Source of the DNA: Sinotaia quadrata | Taxonomy: Eukaryota > Mollusca > Gastropoda > Architaenioglossa > Viviparidae | Direction of reading: 5' to 3' | Length of the DNA stretch: 64,000 nucleotides | Assembly (NCBI GenBank): GCA_028829895.1 | Contig: CM054181.1 | Span: 62,321,759-62,385,758 of the forward strand | The notes under the pieces: generated by a model | What the model saw: only the letters and a program-made list of their open reading frames with translations | What the model was told of the DNA's origin: nothing | The model's database searches: none | Program-made: the position numbers and the translations under genes | Shown: in pieces, positions 37,529-48,984 of the stretch | Layout: each line of letters starts with the position of its first letter | Position numbering within the stretch: the first letter of the stretch is position 1

Positions 37529-38899
37529 GTAAGCCGTTTAGCCTGTAATGAGCGTGTGTTTTCTTAAAAGAATAATTACAACGTTTACTACTGTTACAAA
37601 AGTCGCGTTAAAGTTTCGGGGGGGGGGGGGGGGGGCTTCAACTGTTGGTTTGTGAGTGGCATGTCTTTGGTACTTTATATGGGATCGGTAATTCAACGGG
37701 TCAAGAAGTAATATTCAAACAGGTGTATTAAGTGCTCGAAAAAAAAATATTAAAACGTGTATAAGAAGTAATATTCAAACGGGTACCAATCGAGTGTGCT
37801 TATCAATTTACACCTTGTATCTTATGCTCGTCACATCGTTCTTATCAGCATTCTTATCTACTTTCTTATCTACTTGAAGTGCAACAGCAAATTACTGGAA
37901 TAAAGTGGCACTCGAGGGGCCTGTGTATAAAACGGACAATGACAACTTGTTTTGAAAAACTGTTATTTGGTTTTAACTGAATCATACAATCATAAACCAC
38001 AAATAAAATTGATAATTAGAAAGACTTGAAGAAAACATACTTCACACAAGGGACATCATCCGAAAATAAACATAATCTAATCCAAATCAGTAATTTAAAT
38101 GTTATCTTAAGAAATATTTCGCCTCGAATAATGAGAAAGCCTTTATTTTTTCCAAGTTAATTTCTTTCTTTCTTTCTTTCAGCTGTCTTTCTGCCAATCT
38201 GTCTGTCTTTTACTCTTTCTTTTTATATGTCTCTTCTTTCCTTTGTCTGTCGGTTTTTCTCTCTTTATGCATCTTTCTGAGCCTTTATCTTTATTTCTCT
38301 GTTCTCTGACGGGTTGTCTTTATTATTGTTTGCCTTTCTTCTACTTGTTCTTTTCATTCGTTCTTTCTTTCTTCATGGTTTCTGTTCTTTTCAACATTTT
38401 CTTTTGATCTTTTCTCTCTTTCAGTATGATTGCCACTGCCTCTTCCTTTATTCTATCTTTTCCCTCTTTTCCTTTCACATGCTTTTCTAACTGTCTTTCT
38501 TTCTCTTCCAACTCCTGGTACTTCTGAGTAGGCACACGGCACATCTGTCTAGGTACGTTAAAACAGTGATTTCAATAATTGGTTTGAATAATTTTAATAT
38601 TTTACTGTGCGTTTGTGTGTCTTTGCGTTGTTAGTGAGTGAGGAGGAAGAAGAATGTACTTTCTTCGAGTTTCTGTTTGTCGGCAGATTGTGTTTGTGTG
38701 TTTATTTATTATCTCGTGTATTGACGTGGTTTATGTGTGTTTTGAAAGAAGACTTTGCATTTTATATATACCTTACTTGTTCGCATGTTAATATTTTCAA
38801 GGTGTGTATGTTTGTGTTAGTATTGTGTACGTTGTGTTGACTGTGAGTGCGGTCCTAATTTCTTTCTTTTATTTATTCGAAACCAGTTTTACTTCAAAC

Positions 38900-39320
38900 A
38901 TTTTACATTTTATTGCCTGGCCCGTTGCATATAGGTTACTGTCATCGGCCACTGATCTCGGCTGACGTCGTCCAAAACGATCACAAGGCTATTGTTCCCA
39001 AGCTCTTTATCTGTTCGTTGTTTACTGTGGTTAGGCGCTCTCTTCATCACGCGCCCGCGCGCGCCTATAGGATATTCTACCCTAACGAAGGGTGTGTCGG
39101 GAAAAGCGAGAAGAGAAGAAACAAGGTGATCTCGTTCGAGCTCTTAACATCAAACTCGCGCGCACCCGCTGACAATGGCGGGGTTTTTGTCAAGCACCGA
39201 AGCCAGCGCGTGCCGTGTACGCGTGGCACGTGCTTGCAGGCGGCGACAGGTGAAGCAAGGCGGCAGGTGGATGGGGCCAAGTTGTCACCTCCATGGTAAC
39301 GCTTAGCACCCTAGCATGTG
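38900..39320. promoter_or_regulatory. CpG-rich island in snail intron 1
   Basis: A sharply GC-richer block with GCGCCCGCGCGCGCC near 39050 and CACGTG near 39226. Two CAGGTG E-boxes (39247-39252, 39264-39269) and an inverted AGGTG core (near 39284) cluster within about 40 bp. CAGGTG is the optimal Snail binding site, so this could be an autoregulatory element or alternative promoter. A 128-codon open frame (38913-39299) crosses it, without a recognisable domain, and begins in AT-rich sequence; I do not call it a gene. Confidence 0.4.
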
Positions 39321-40781
39321 TGCAACGTTCTCAGTTCACCCATTATGGATACTGAGTCAACCTGCCACCACCCACCCCACCTACCTCTAGAATTTCCCAA
39401 GTATAGCCATTTAGAAATTTATGCGAGTTCACGTGTGGATAGGTTATTACCGCTTACCTTCCAAGCACATCTTTCCAACAACTTTTTATAAAAAATATAA
39501 ATATATATTTTTTTAAATTAATAAAAGAAATGTACACTAAATCACAACTAAACAAAACAACAACAAAGTATCGCACATTTGTTTCTTGTGTCTCCCTTTC
39601 TGTTTGTTGTTGTTATTTTTTTATACTGTTTGTTTGTTAAAAAGCAATATTCTTGTAAACCAAAGTAAGATCCGTATTAAATTTCAAAACACAATGTCAT
39701 AAAAATAATGCATGTGCTGGTAGATGACTTTTTGAAAAGGGAAATAACCCACACAGTAAGGCAAATTACAGCATTGGAATTCGATGGACTATGTTCGGAC
39801 CGTATGTTTTCAGCTAACGAATACTTTGTATTTTCTGTAATCTCACGCAAAATACAAACGTCGTTTTGAAACTGTCGAGATAAATTTGAGGGTAAATTTG
39901 AAAGAAAACATGTTTCTTTTCCCTCAAAATGTGAGTTTTTCTGTCGAAAATCATCTAAACAACCATAAAATAGTTAACTTTTCTTAGTGCAGACCAGACT
40001 ATGATCTTTCGGATTAACTTTCTTTAGTGGGAGGTCAAAAAATTAAATTCGTGATAATTTTAATGACAGGCCACATAATTAATTCTCGAATAACTTCAGT
40101 GACGTGACAATTAAAATTTAGGATAACTTTTGAAACGGGCCAAGTTATTAAATCCCCGAGAAGATCTAAAGACTCAAGTAAGAGAATGAAAGTTCCTCGA
40201 TCTGTTATGCGATCTGTTAAAAATAAAAAATAACTAAGACTCACTGACTATTTTAACGTGTTTCTATCACCGGTAACAATCCCACAAGGCCTTACACTAG
40301 TCTAGGCGAATGGCTATAGTCATCGAAAAGTTTGACACGTGACGACAGCGAATCGTCATCGACTTTCATTCTCACCAGTTAGCCACTCCGTAACGTCATT
40401 TGCATCGTCTCTTATCGTATGGTTTCCATAGTGACTATGGACATTTAGGTGTATCTAATAGGGTTTTCATTTTAATTCCCTAACATTTGTATTCGTTTTT
40501 CTTTCTCTTTAATTTTTTAAAGCAAATAATTTTTTTTTTATAAATAGAGAGAGAGAGAGAGAGAGAGTGAGACGGATATGGATGTTAATATGTATGCTAC
40601 TCTGAATACATTTCTTTAAATTTTCGGCAAATGACTTTTAAGTAAAATCAGTATTACCATGTTTGTTCGGTTGTTTTTTTTTTCTAGTTTGTTGGTTTTC
40701 TTTTAATACTTTTTAATTCTAAAATACAAATTGATGATCTGGTTTTGTTCGTTCTTTTCTTCTTTGTACTCTTGGAGCAAG

Positions 40782-41005
40782 GTGAATATTAACACCACGA
40801 GCTCAAGGTTAAGTCAGGTAAGAGTGTGTGAATATTAACACCACGAGCTCAAGGTTAAGTCAGGTAAGAGTGTGTGAATATTAACACCACGAGCTCAAAG
40901 TTAAGTCAGGTAAGAGTGTGTGAATATTAACACCACGAGCTCAAGGTTAAGTCAGGTAAGACAGTGTGAATATTAACACCACGAGCTCAAGGTTAAGTCA
41001 AACAA
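40782..41005. repeat. 46-bp minisatellite, 5 copies, in snail intron
   Basis: Units start GTGAATATTAACACCACGAG and are almost identical; first two starts are 40782 and 40828. Confidence 0.92.
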
Positions 41006-41545
41006 GACAAGGTGAACATGAAGCTAAGGAGGATGGATAATTCAACAAGGTAGAGTGATCATTAAACTGAGCAAGGTAGACATCTAAGCAAGGAATGGTT
41101 GATAATTAAACAAGGTGGGATAGATAACTAAGCAATGCAGGATCGATAATTAAGCAAAATAGGGTAGAGAACTAAACAGACAAAGAGGATAATTATTAAG
41201 ATAGGGTAGATAACTAAACAGACAGGGACGATAATTAAGCAAGGTGGGGTAGATAACTCTACATACAAAATGAATAATTAAGCAAGGTATGGTAGATAAT
41301 TAAACAGAGAGGGGCGATAATTAAGCAGAGTAGGATAAATAACTCGACAGACAAGATCAATAATTAAGCAAGATAGGGTAGATAACTCGACAGACAAGAT
41401 CAATGATTAAGCGAGGTAGGGTAGAAAATCAGACAGACAGGATCAATAATTAAACAAGCTAGGGTAGATAACCAGACAGACAGGACCAATATAAAAATAA
41501 TTATACTAATAAATAATATAAAAATAATTAAACAAGGTAGGGACG
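41006..41545. repeat. Degenerate about 40-bp repeat (GATAATTAAGCAAGGTAGGG)
   Basis: About 13 diverged copies of GATAATTAAGCAAGGTAGGG / TAGATAACTAAACAGACAGG follow directly after the 46-bp array. Confidence 0.8.
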
Positions 41546-42044
41546 ATAATTAATTTAAATATCTGCTCTTGTTATCACCATGCTTTGTCATATGGAATCC
41601 CGATGGAAAGACTGAGGGAGTGAGGGTGTTCGTTAATCAAACTGCCACTCATCTGTCCTTTGGTGTAGGATGTGTAACACAAGAACAGTCGTGCTGCGCT
41701 CGTGATTGTCTCTTGGGGATCAAAGATCACTTTACACCGCCAGACGAAAGGCGGGGAAAGCTTCAACGTCTTGTACAAGATTTGTTAATATTGTAATAAC
41801 ACACACAAAATGCTGTCTCACTTGATTTATTTTTTTAAATAATGTTTACGTTTTAAATAGATGCCCGTGAACAGTTTGTTTTGTTTAAAAACTAATTGAT
41901 TGACAACAAAAGTTGCCAGGATAATAATTAACCTAAAGGACAGATTGTTTCAAAAATAGGGATGGGGGGCGACGGTAATATTCAGGCTTTAATTAATTTA
42001 TTACACTGAAGGAAAAAATAAAAATTATTTTAAAAGAAAGAAAC

Positions 42045-42089
42045 AAACAAACAAGCAAGCAAGCAAACAAAGAAAGAAATAAACAAGCA

Positions 42090-42141
<52 letters not shown>

Positions 42142-42142
42142 A
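42045..42142. repeat. (AAAG)n/(AAAC)n microsatellite
   Basis: AAAC/AAGC-type units on the left grade into pure GAAA units from about 42085. Confidence 0.93.
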
Positions 42143-42460
42143 ACTACTAACAACTAAGCATTGCTGCAAAATGTTTTGTGTAAAGTAAAACTATAGAAAG
42201 TTTAATTCGTACTGGGTATTGAGTAGTGGAATATATAAACCTATAGTTTGCTTATTTCCTGTTTCACACATTTCACATACATTTTATCATTTTCATTCCT
42301 AGATATCTTTCCTACTCTCAAGACACATGGGCCCTTCTGAATATACTTATCTGATGAAAAAAAACAACAAAAACTTAAGTTAGACAGTTAAATCGAATAA
42401 GAGTAGCGGGGGCTGGGAGTGTGGAGAAGTGCGCTAAATTGAAATGTTACCTTTTCCTGG

Positions 42461-42582
42461 CTAGTTGCCAGTTTGATCTGTATAACATCAATCATTAGTG
42501 TTGCGTGTTCCATACATCGTCTAGTTGCCAGTTTGATCTGTATAACCTCAATCATTAGTGTTACGTGTTCCATACATCGTCT
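42461..42582. repeat. 60-bp tandem duplication
   Basis: CTAGTTGCCAGTTTGATCTG starts at 42461 and 42521; the copies differ at about two positions. Confidence 0.88.
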
Positions 42583-42962
42583 GTTCGATCACCACTCATT
42601 AGTCATAGATGAAATATTATAAAGTGATCAATATATTATATTTTACGGATAGAATAAAATTATATTAACTAAAAACATACCTTTGTACTGGGCGCTAGAG
42701 TGAACTAGCGTAAATTTCGTTCCATTGTAGAGTTTGATTGGCGCTGAATATTCTTTTACAGTGAGTCTTCATCAAGTTACAAGATACTCGCTTTATTAAA
42801 AATAAAACAATCATGCAACAGTTAGGTGCATCTCTTAATTTATGAATCTCTTAACGCTGCGCACAGTCTGCAATTAAAATAACATTTACATTGTACATAC
42901 AGGCTTTGTTTGTGTGTGTGTTATAATACACTATACCAGCTTTTTCTTTCATAAAGTGCCTC

Positions 42963-42964
<2 letters not shown>

Positions 42965-43023
<59 letters not shown>

Positions 43024-43033
43024 GAGAGAGAAT
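42965..43033. repeat. (TG)n(GA)n microsatellite
   Basis: A TG run of about 54 bp followed by GA units. Confidence 0.95.
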
Positions 43034-44340
43034 TAAACATATGAAATGTAAGGTGAAAATTCAAACATTAAAAAGCCTTTAAAATTGTAGTATGTTCAAA
43101 GTTTTTTTATTTTATTTTTTTATTAGGCTGCTCATTTCTTATCCACTATTTTACCTTTCTTCTTTTCGTTGTTTAATTATACTTTCGCTTGATATTTCTG
43201 AACCTAATAGAAACAAAATGGTACTCAAACCAAAAGGGTCAAATTGATTAGGATAGAATTCATTTCTCCCAAATCAAAACAATAAGCAGGATAAATTGGC
43301 TGTCAATTTGGGTTACTTCAATCTCGATTGTGTCAACAAACACACAGGCAACGAGCTTCTGAGTATGCGAGTGCAGGTTGAAACCATCTTACAACATCGC
43401 GCCCTCTGCCGGTATTCTAATAGTTTTTTGATGGAAGCACACTTACCTCTTCTACCCCTCGTAAGTCCCCCTTCACCCCCTAATCCACCTGACTGATACC
43501 TGATAGACTGGAACTGCACTTCAAGTCTGAGATGCCGATGCCGAGTCTTAGACCGCGGTTTGATGGTAACAACTGTAGCAGACATCAGTCACGTCAGGTT
43601 AGATAATAAATTATTTATTCAACATTAGTATTTTATTTCCATTGGATTCTAATAATGGGCAACATAGCTGCAAATATATTCTCCCTCTTTTCACCCATTG
43701 AGACCCTCAGTAAAACAGACTGAAAGGGAAGTAAACGACACCATGGCATTTTACCTCCCTTCGTTCTTAGTAGTAAAAATCCTAAATTCTAAACAAATCA
43801 AGAATAAATTCGTACCTATGTTGTAGAAGAGTATCTTTTCTTTTCAGTCCTTTAATGTAGTTAACGTAATTAAAAGTACAGTTATTTCAGAATAAACACG
43901 TGTTAGTAAGTATGTCATAAACTTAATCTACCGAGACTCTATCCGTCCTCTCTCAGAAACGGGGGGAAAGAATATTTAAATATAATTTCGTAAGCCGGGA
44001 AATCCGGAAATCGTGACGCTTGGTGTCCTGTCTGTCTGTCTGTCTGTCAGTTTGTCTGTCTGTCTCCTAAATGTTAAAGAAGTACAGTGGATATCCTTGT
44101 GTGAACGTCACCGGCAAAACGTCACTAAAATGCCCATTACTGTCTATGCAATAGATTTCTTGCTGTTAGTTCTTTTATACGCGTGACAAAAATTTCAATA
44201 GATGAGGTTAAAAATAAACCTGACAAATTTTTTAATAGGCTTCGACAATTGACTGTCAACGGTGTAAATTCTTCATTTTGCGACGTTTACATATCTACGA
44301 TCACACTGATTTTAACAGGGTCGACACCTATGTAGGATTT

Positions 44341-44710
44341 AACACCTTTCAAAGCAGTCTTGTGGGAATAGTTAACGTTGTTGTATTTTCGAATGATTGA
44401 ACACCTTTTAAAGCAGTCTTGTGGGAATAGTTAACGTTGTTGTATTTTCGAATGATTGAACACCTTTCAAAGCAGTCTTGTGGGAATAGTTAACGTTGTT
44501 GTATTTTCGAATGATTGAACACCTTTCAAAGCAGTCTTGTGGGAATAGTTAACGTTGTTGTATTTTCGAATGATTGAACACCTTTCAAAGCAGTCTTGTG
44601 GGAATAGTTAACGTTGTTGTATTTTCGAATGATTGAACACATTTGAAAGCAGTCTTGTGGGAATAGTTAACGTTGTTGTATTTTCGAATGATTGAACACA
44701 TTTCAAAGCA
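44341..44710. repeat. 59-bp minisatellite, 6 near-identical copies, in snail intron
   Basis: Units begin AACACCTTTCAAAGCAGTCT and contain GTTAACGTTG. Starts are spaced exactly 59 bp (44341, 44400, 44459, 44518, 44577, 44636) with a partial seventh. It lies about 670 bp upstream of the exon 2 acceptor. Confidence 0.95.
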
Positions 44711-45374
44711 ATGCTAAGGAATTATACTAATTTTCAAAGTGTTACAGGGTCATTGTCACTTTAATGTGTTCATTGAACGTCAGAGTTATTTTTTTAAAGC
44801 TTGGAGTCAAGGGGTGGGGTGGGGTGAGGTTGATCTTTCTTCTAGAATAACTTAGGTCTGAGGGCTAGGTCAACAAATAATGGATTTGCTAAGGTATGAC
44901 ATTGAGGGGTACTTGTACGCTTTTAAAAAAGTTATTGCACTAAGACTGCACCAGGTAAACTTATGCTCGCGTGAGGGTCGCTCTGCTGGGCGTCGTCGAG
45001 GATCAATGATGCATGAAAACTGGCGGCAGACATTTAAAACACTTGCATCTATGAACTAAACGTTGCAACACGTGCTTTCCGTTGGTTTGATTTGTAAGGT
45101 GTTGAATGATGAACAAAGACAACTAAAAATAAAATTAAGAAATTACGATGCAATAGATCGAAGATACCTTATGTTTATGTCGATACGTATGTGTGCGCGA
45201 CAGTCCGTTCATAGTGTGTATGTTGAGTGTATGCTGCACACGAGCGTGTCTTTTTATTTGTGTTTCTGTGTATGTGTAATGTTGTGTTAGGTATGTATTG
45301 CTGTTTTCTTGTTTGAGTGTTACACAGACTGGCGATTACATTTATTTGTTTGTTTGCTTGTTATTTGTTTACAG

Positions 45375-47554
45375 AATCGCGTCCACCAAAGTTCGCGTTG
45401 TGCGAATCACCCGTGCTTATCAAGGACAATTTTTCCGTGAATGAGGACGCTATGACATCATCGCCTGAGCCGTCCACAGAGCCTCACCAGCAGTTTCCAA
45501 CCGATCTAAGTTTCAAGTCCTCCCGAACGCTACTATCGCAGTCACAGCACATATCATTGGTGACCTCACCAGAAAGATTGCCACCGGAAGCGAAACCACC
45601 GCTGCCTTCATCAAGGCTTGCGACCACCCTGTCTGAGCCACCGCAACGACTGCACCCACATCCACCCTGCAAGCGCCCTTCTGACTTCAGCACAGCATTT
45701 CTTCTTAGTCAACATTCTGAGCCCAAGCAACTGTCATCACCTTTCATCACGTTCCAGCCGTCGTCGCCCACTTACTCTGCGTCTTCCTCGTCTTCTGTAC
45801 CATCACCCAAAAAAAATGTCAGCAGCGCGTGCGACAAGGGAAGTGACTCCGATGCATTTGCACAACACATTCCTGCTCTCTCACTGCCGTGCAATTATGC
45901 ACCACCCTGTTCGTCGAGGTCTTCCTGGCTGGACCCTGGCTCCCCTCCCTCCCCCTCAAGACCGAGCGCGCTACTAGCACCGAGCCAGGAAGGACACATG
46001 CGGAGAGAGATCGCAAGTCCAGAGATTACTGAGCAAGATCTTGAAACTCACATGCAACCGTCCTACTTACCTCTCCTGCACGTCAATACCTACGGCCCAT
46101 CCGCCTTCAGGAGAGCAGCGGAAGATAACATGAAATCTTCCTCCTCGAAATCTTTCTCCTCAGCCACACCTGCCTCATCACAGAGTAGGAAGATGACGCC
46201 ACTTGCTATGACATCACTGCCAGCAAGCTTTCTAACATCGCCAACAAGAAGCTTGCCTTCCGCTCCTCTTCATCACGCTACTATGGCGATGTCAGAGCGA
46301 TTGACGTCATCACGCTTGTTACCTCTGAAAACGCTGTCGCTAGGAAATTTGGGAGAGTCTCGTCGCGGGAGCAGCACGTCCCCAGCACACAGCGATCGTA
46401 CGTCATCGGGCAGCGGATCTCCTGACGTCAGCCCAAATAGCAGTCCGACTCAGCCTCTACGCTACGGGGGACACGGGGATCTATTTTGGGCCTCGCCTGC
46501 ATCCATGACTAACCCTTTCTTCCCGGCCGCACTGTCTAGTCAAGCTCACAACCCGTTCCTCCCTATGGGTCTTCGGTATTTGTCTGGAATGCCCTTGCCA
46601 ACCTTAGTCAAACCTCTGTCTGAGATGAGCATACCCGCTGGTTACTCCAGCGCCACGCCGGATGACCTCACCACTGCGTTCAAAAGTGCGCGCCTACCTT
46701 TCGCGCATCACGCTGCTGTGGCTTTCTACTCCTCTCTGAGGAATTCTGTGGGCCACCCCTTTGCCTTTTCCCCGCCCCTTGGCGACAGCCCTGGGAAAAC
46801 GGGAGACCAGACCCAGCTCCAGTCCTTAGGCAGGCTGGAAGCATTTCACAACCTGGAAAAACCTCACCCGGAGCCGGTTGCCTCCTTCAAGCCATTGGCA
46901 CAACCCCAGCTGCATTTTCCGGGTTCTGGATCCGCATCCACTCCCATGAACACTCTCTTGCCACCTGCTCCTGCCTCGTGCTCTCCCTCCCCTACCAAGG
47001 ACCTAGATGGACTCCAGTCTCCCGAGATGCTGCTGAGTTTTCCTCGTGACGCGGGAATGGATCAGGTTGGACAGGCGAGGTCAAAAAGCAACAAAGAGCA
47101 CGAGCCGGTGAGGTACCAGTGCGAAGCTTGCAGCAAGAGTTACTCCACTTACTCAGGCCTCTCCAAGCACAGGCAGTTCCACTGCACAGCCCAGGTGAAG
47201 AAGGAGTTCAACTGCAAGTACTGCGATAAGAGTTACGTGTCCCTGGGCGCGCTCAAGATGCACATTCGCACTCACACTCTGCCGTGCAAGTGCACCGTCT
47301 GTGGGAAGGCTTTCTCGCGACCTTGGCTGCTACAAGGCCACGTACGCACGCACACGGGAGAGAAGCCCTTCTCGTGTCCGCACTGCGCACGCGCTTTTGC
47401 GGACCGCTCAAACCTGCGCGCGCATCTGCAGACACACTCCCAAGTGAAGAAGTACAACTGTCGCGCTTGCTCGAAGACTTTCTCCAGGATGTCGCTGCTG
47501 CTGAAGCACGAAGATGGGTGCTGTTCTGGCATTGGACTTGAACATGCGCATTAA
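45375..47554 (+). CDS. snail: Snail-family zinc-finger repressor, exon 2
   Basis: Encodes residues 74-799 of the spliced protein. After a T-rich tract and TTTACAG, the exon starts in phase 1. Residues 115-119 read PTDLS (45497-45511), a CtBP-binding motif as in Drosophila Snail. A long Ser/Pro-rich linker follows to about residue 650, with a second weaker PDDLT at 502-506. Five zinc fingers occupy about 654-790: Cys/His ligands at 656, 659, 672, 676; 687, 690, 703, 707; 713, 716, 729, 733; 741, 744, 757, 761; and 769, 772, 785, 789 or 790 (C2HC last finger). Blocks such as [29 protein letters not shown] and [15 protein letters not shown] are diagnostic of Snail/Slug rather than Scratch. It would bind CAGGTG E-boxes in the nucleus and repress epithelial or mesodermal targets. 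At 799 residues it is far longer than typical Snail proteins (about 260-550). Confidence 0.93.
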
Positions 47555-48470
47555 GAATAAGTAAAGGTAAATGAATGACAAGGCTATACTATGGCTAGCA
47601 TGAGGTAAGGACATCCACACTAATGACCTTCTTGGTGAATGGATAAGGACATGCATAGTACGACTTAATATGGTGAGAGGGCGAGTAGGCTTTATTATGG
47701 CTAGCATGTCATTGTATCCATAGGACACACGCACTAATGACCTTTTCTGGTGATTGGAGATAAGGACACACGCACTAATGACCTTTTCTGATGATTGGAG
47801 ATAAGGACACACGCACTAATGACCTTTTCTGATGATTGGAGATAAGGACACACGCACTAATGACCTTTTCTGGTGAATGGACAGCTGATACAGTTGTATT
47901 ATCATTGACAGCCAGATTCGAGCATACTCGCGTTCAAGACTAGTCATTGAATAAATGGTTTATGTACGTCATAACAGAAGCAGATTGGAGATCGGGTCGT
48001 GTAATAAGTAGTGAATGGTAAAGTTGGGTAGATTTTAATAAATAGACACTTGAGACGCAGAGTTTCTGTACTCCTCAATACTGTGGTTCAAGGACGCCTG
48101 AATTGAGTGCCACACGCCCGAGACCTAGCGTCTAGTACACTATTAACTAAGTCGCTGAATGAACTGTTGTCATGACAACTGCAAAACATTTCGTCACCTC
48201 ACTTTCCTAGAGATCATTCAGAATCCTGTGCCATGAATATGTTAAAATTACCATTTCTCCTCTCACATTCTTGCATTCTGTATTCATTTCTTAATGCAGA
48301 TTTCCGTTGTATAAGTATAGTAGTGTCTAATCGTACTGTTTCATTAGAGCAGCTGGATATAATTGTTTACCTAATTATATTTTCAAGATAAACAGTCGCG
48401 GGGCATGGACTTGGTGGCGCAGTGCTACATGCCCGTCGGCAAGATGAAAGCGCACAAATAAATTACATTA
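47555..48470 (+). terminator. snail 3' region with candidate polyadenylation signals
   Basis: AATAAA hexamers occur at 47950-47955, 48037-48042 and 48457-48462. The first two, about 400-480 bp after the stop codon, are the most likely transcript end signals. Which is used cannot be told from sequence. Confidence 0.5.
47609..47886. repeat. 41-bp minisatellite in snail 3' UTR
   Basis: Four tight copies begin GGACACACGCACTAATGACC at 47723, 47764, 47805 and 47846; one or two diverged copies lie upstream from about 47609. It would be transcribed as part of the 3' UTR. Confidence 0.9.
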
Positions 48471-48922
48471 TTTTCAAAATGTGCGCACTTTAGATTTTTA
48501 TTATTTTTTGTTGTTGTTGTTAAAGCTTTGAGCACTTTGTTCTGACCTTGACCAATTTAATATGTTCTGATTTAAAAGAAACCATTTTATCTAAAGATCT
48601 GAGTGAGTCTCCTTATTCCCCCATCACATACACACATCGATTTGATTTATGCAACCACAACGGATCCGTACCGGAATCTATTTACACACGGTCGCACGAA
48701 TAATGCCTTCTTGTCGAGCCTCTCTACCAATGGCGAGGGGACGACTGGAGTTAATTTCATAAGTTGTCAAGGTCATACCGGAAATGATGTTTTTTCTACT
48801 AAAAGCAGTGTTTACATGTTTATTTAAAATTTGTATTAAAGAGGGATAATACGGATTATTTTCTTTTTCCATTAGAATGGAACCATTAAGCAATTGAAAA
48901 TATTTTGCGGACACATTTGTGA

Positions 48923-48924
<2 letters not shown>
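48471..48924. other. No recognisable gene
   Basis: AT-rich sequence after the snail 3' region. A box-A-like GGTGGCGCAGTG at about 48412-48423 is noted under rejected items. Confidence 0.4.

Positions 48925-48982
<58 letters not shown>
48925..48982. repeat. (CA)n microsatellite
   Basis: About 58 bp of CA units. Confidence 0.97.

Positions 48983-48984
<2 letters not shown>

Larger units (their letters stand above)
37529..45374 (+). other. snail intron 1 (about 7.8 kb)
   Basis: Begins GTAAGC and ends with a T-rich tract and TTTACAG. An 18-G run lies at 37618-37635, and a pyrimidine-rich CTTT tract covers 38160-38520. Between about 39330 and 40780 and between 43020 and 44340 I see only AT-rich sequence, apart from a GC-richer patch at 43290-43580 with an unrecognised minus-strand open frame. 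No exon-like segment with supporting splice sites was found inside the intron. Confidence 0.8.

Noticed and set aside
38913..39299. 128-codon open frame in snail intron 1
   Set aside because: No recognisable domain, crosses from AT-rich sequence into a CpG island, and better explained by the island's composition.
45317..45374. Upstream extension of the exon 2 open frame with a hydrophobic start
   Set aside because: It begins with GTG, not ATG, and lies in the intron before a good acceptor; phase matching with exon 1 explains the frame better than a secreted start.
45484..46016. Open frames in other frames and on the minus strand within snail exon 2 (also 47253-47812)
   Set aside because: Shadows of a GC-rich coding exon; no domain.
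48405..48462. tRNA-derived SINE head
   Set aside because: GGTGGCGCAGTG resembles a box A, but there is no box B (GTTCGAATC-like) at the right distance and no second copy seen.
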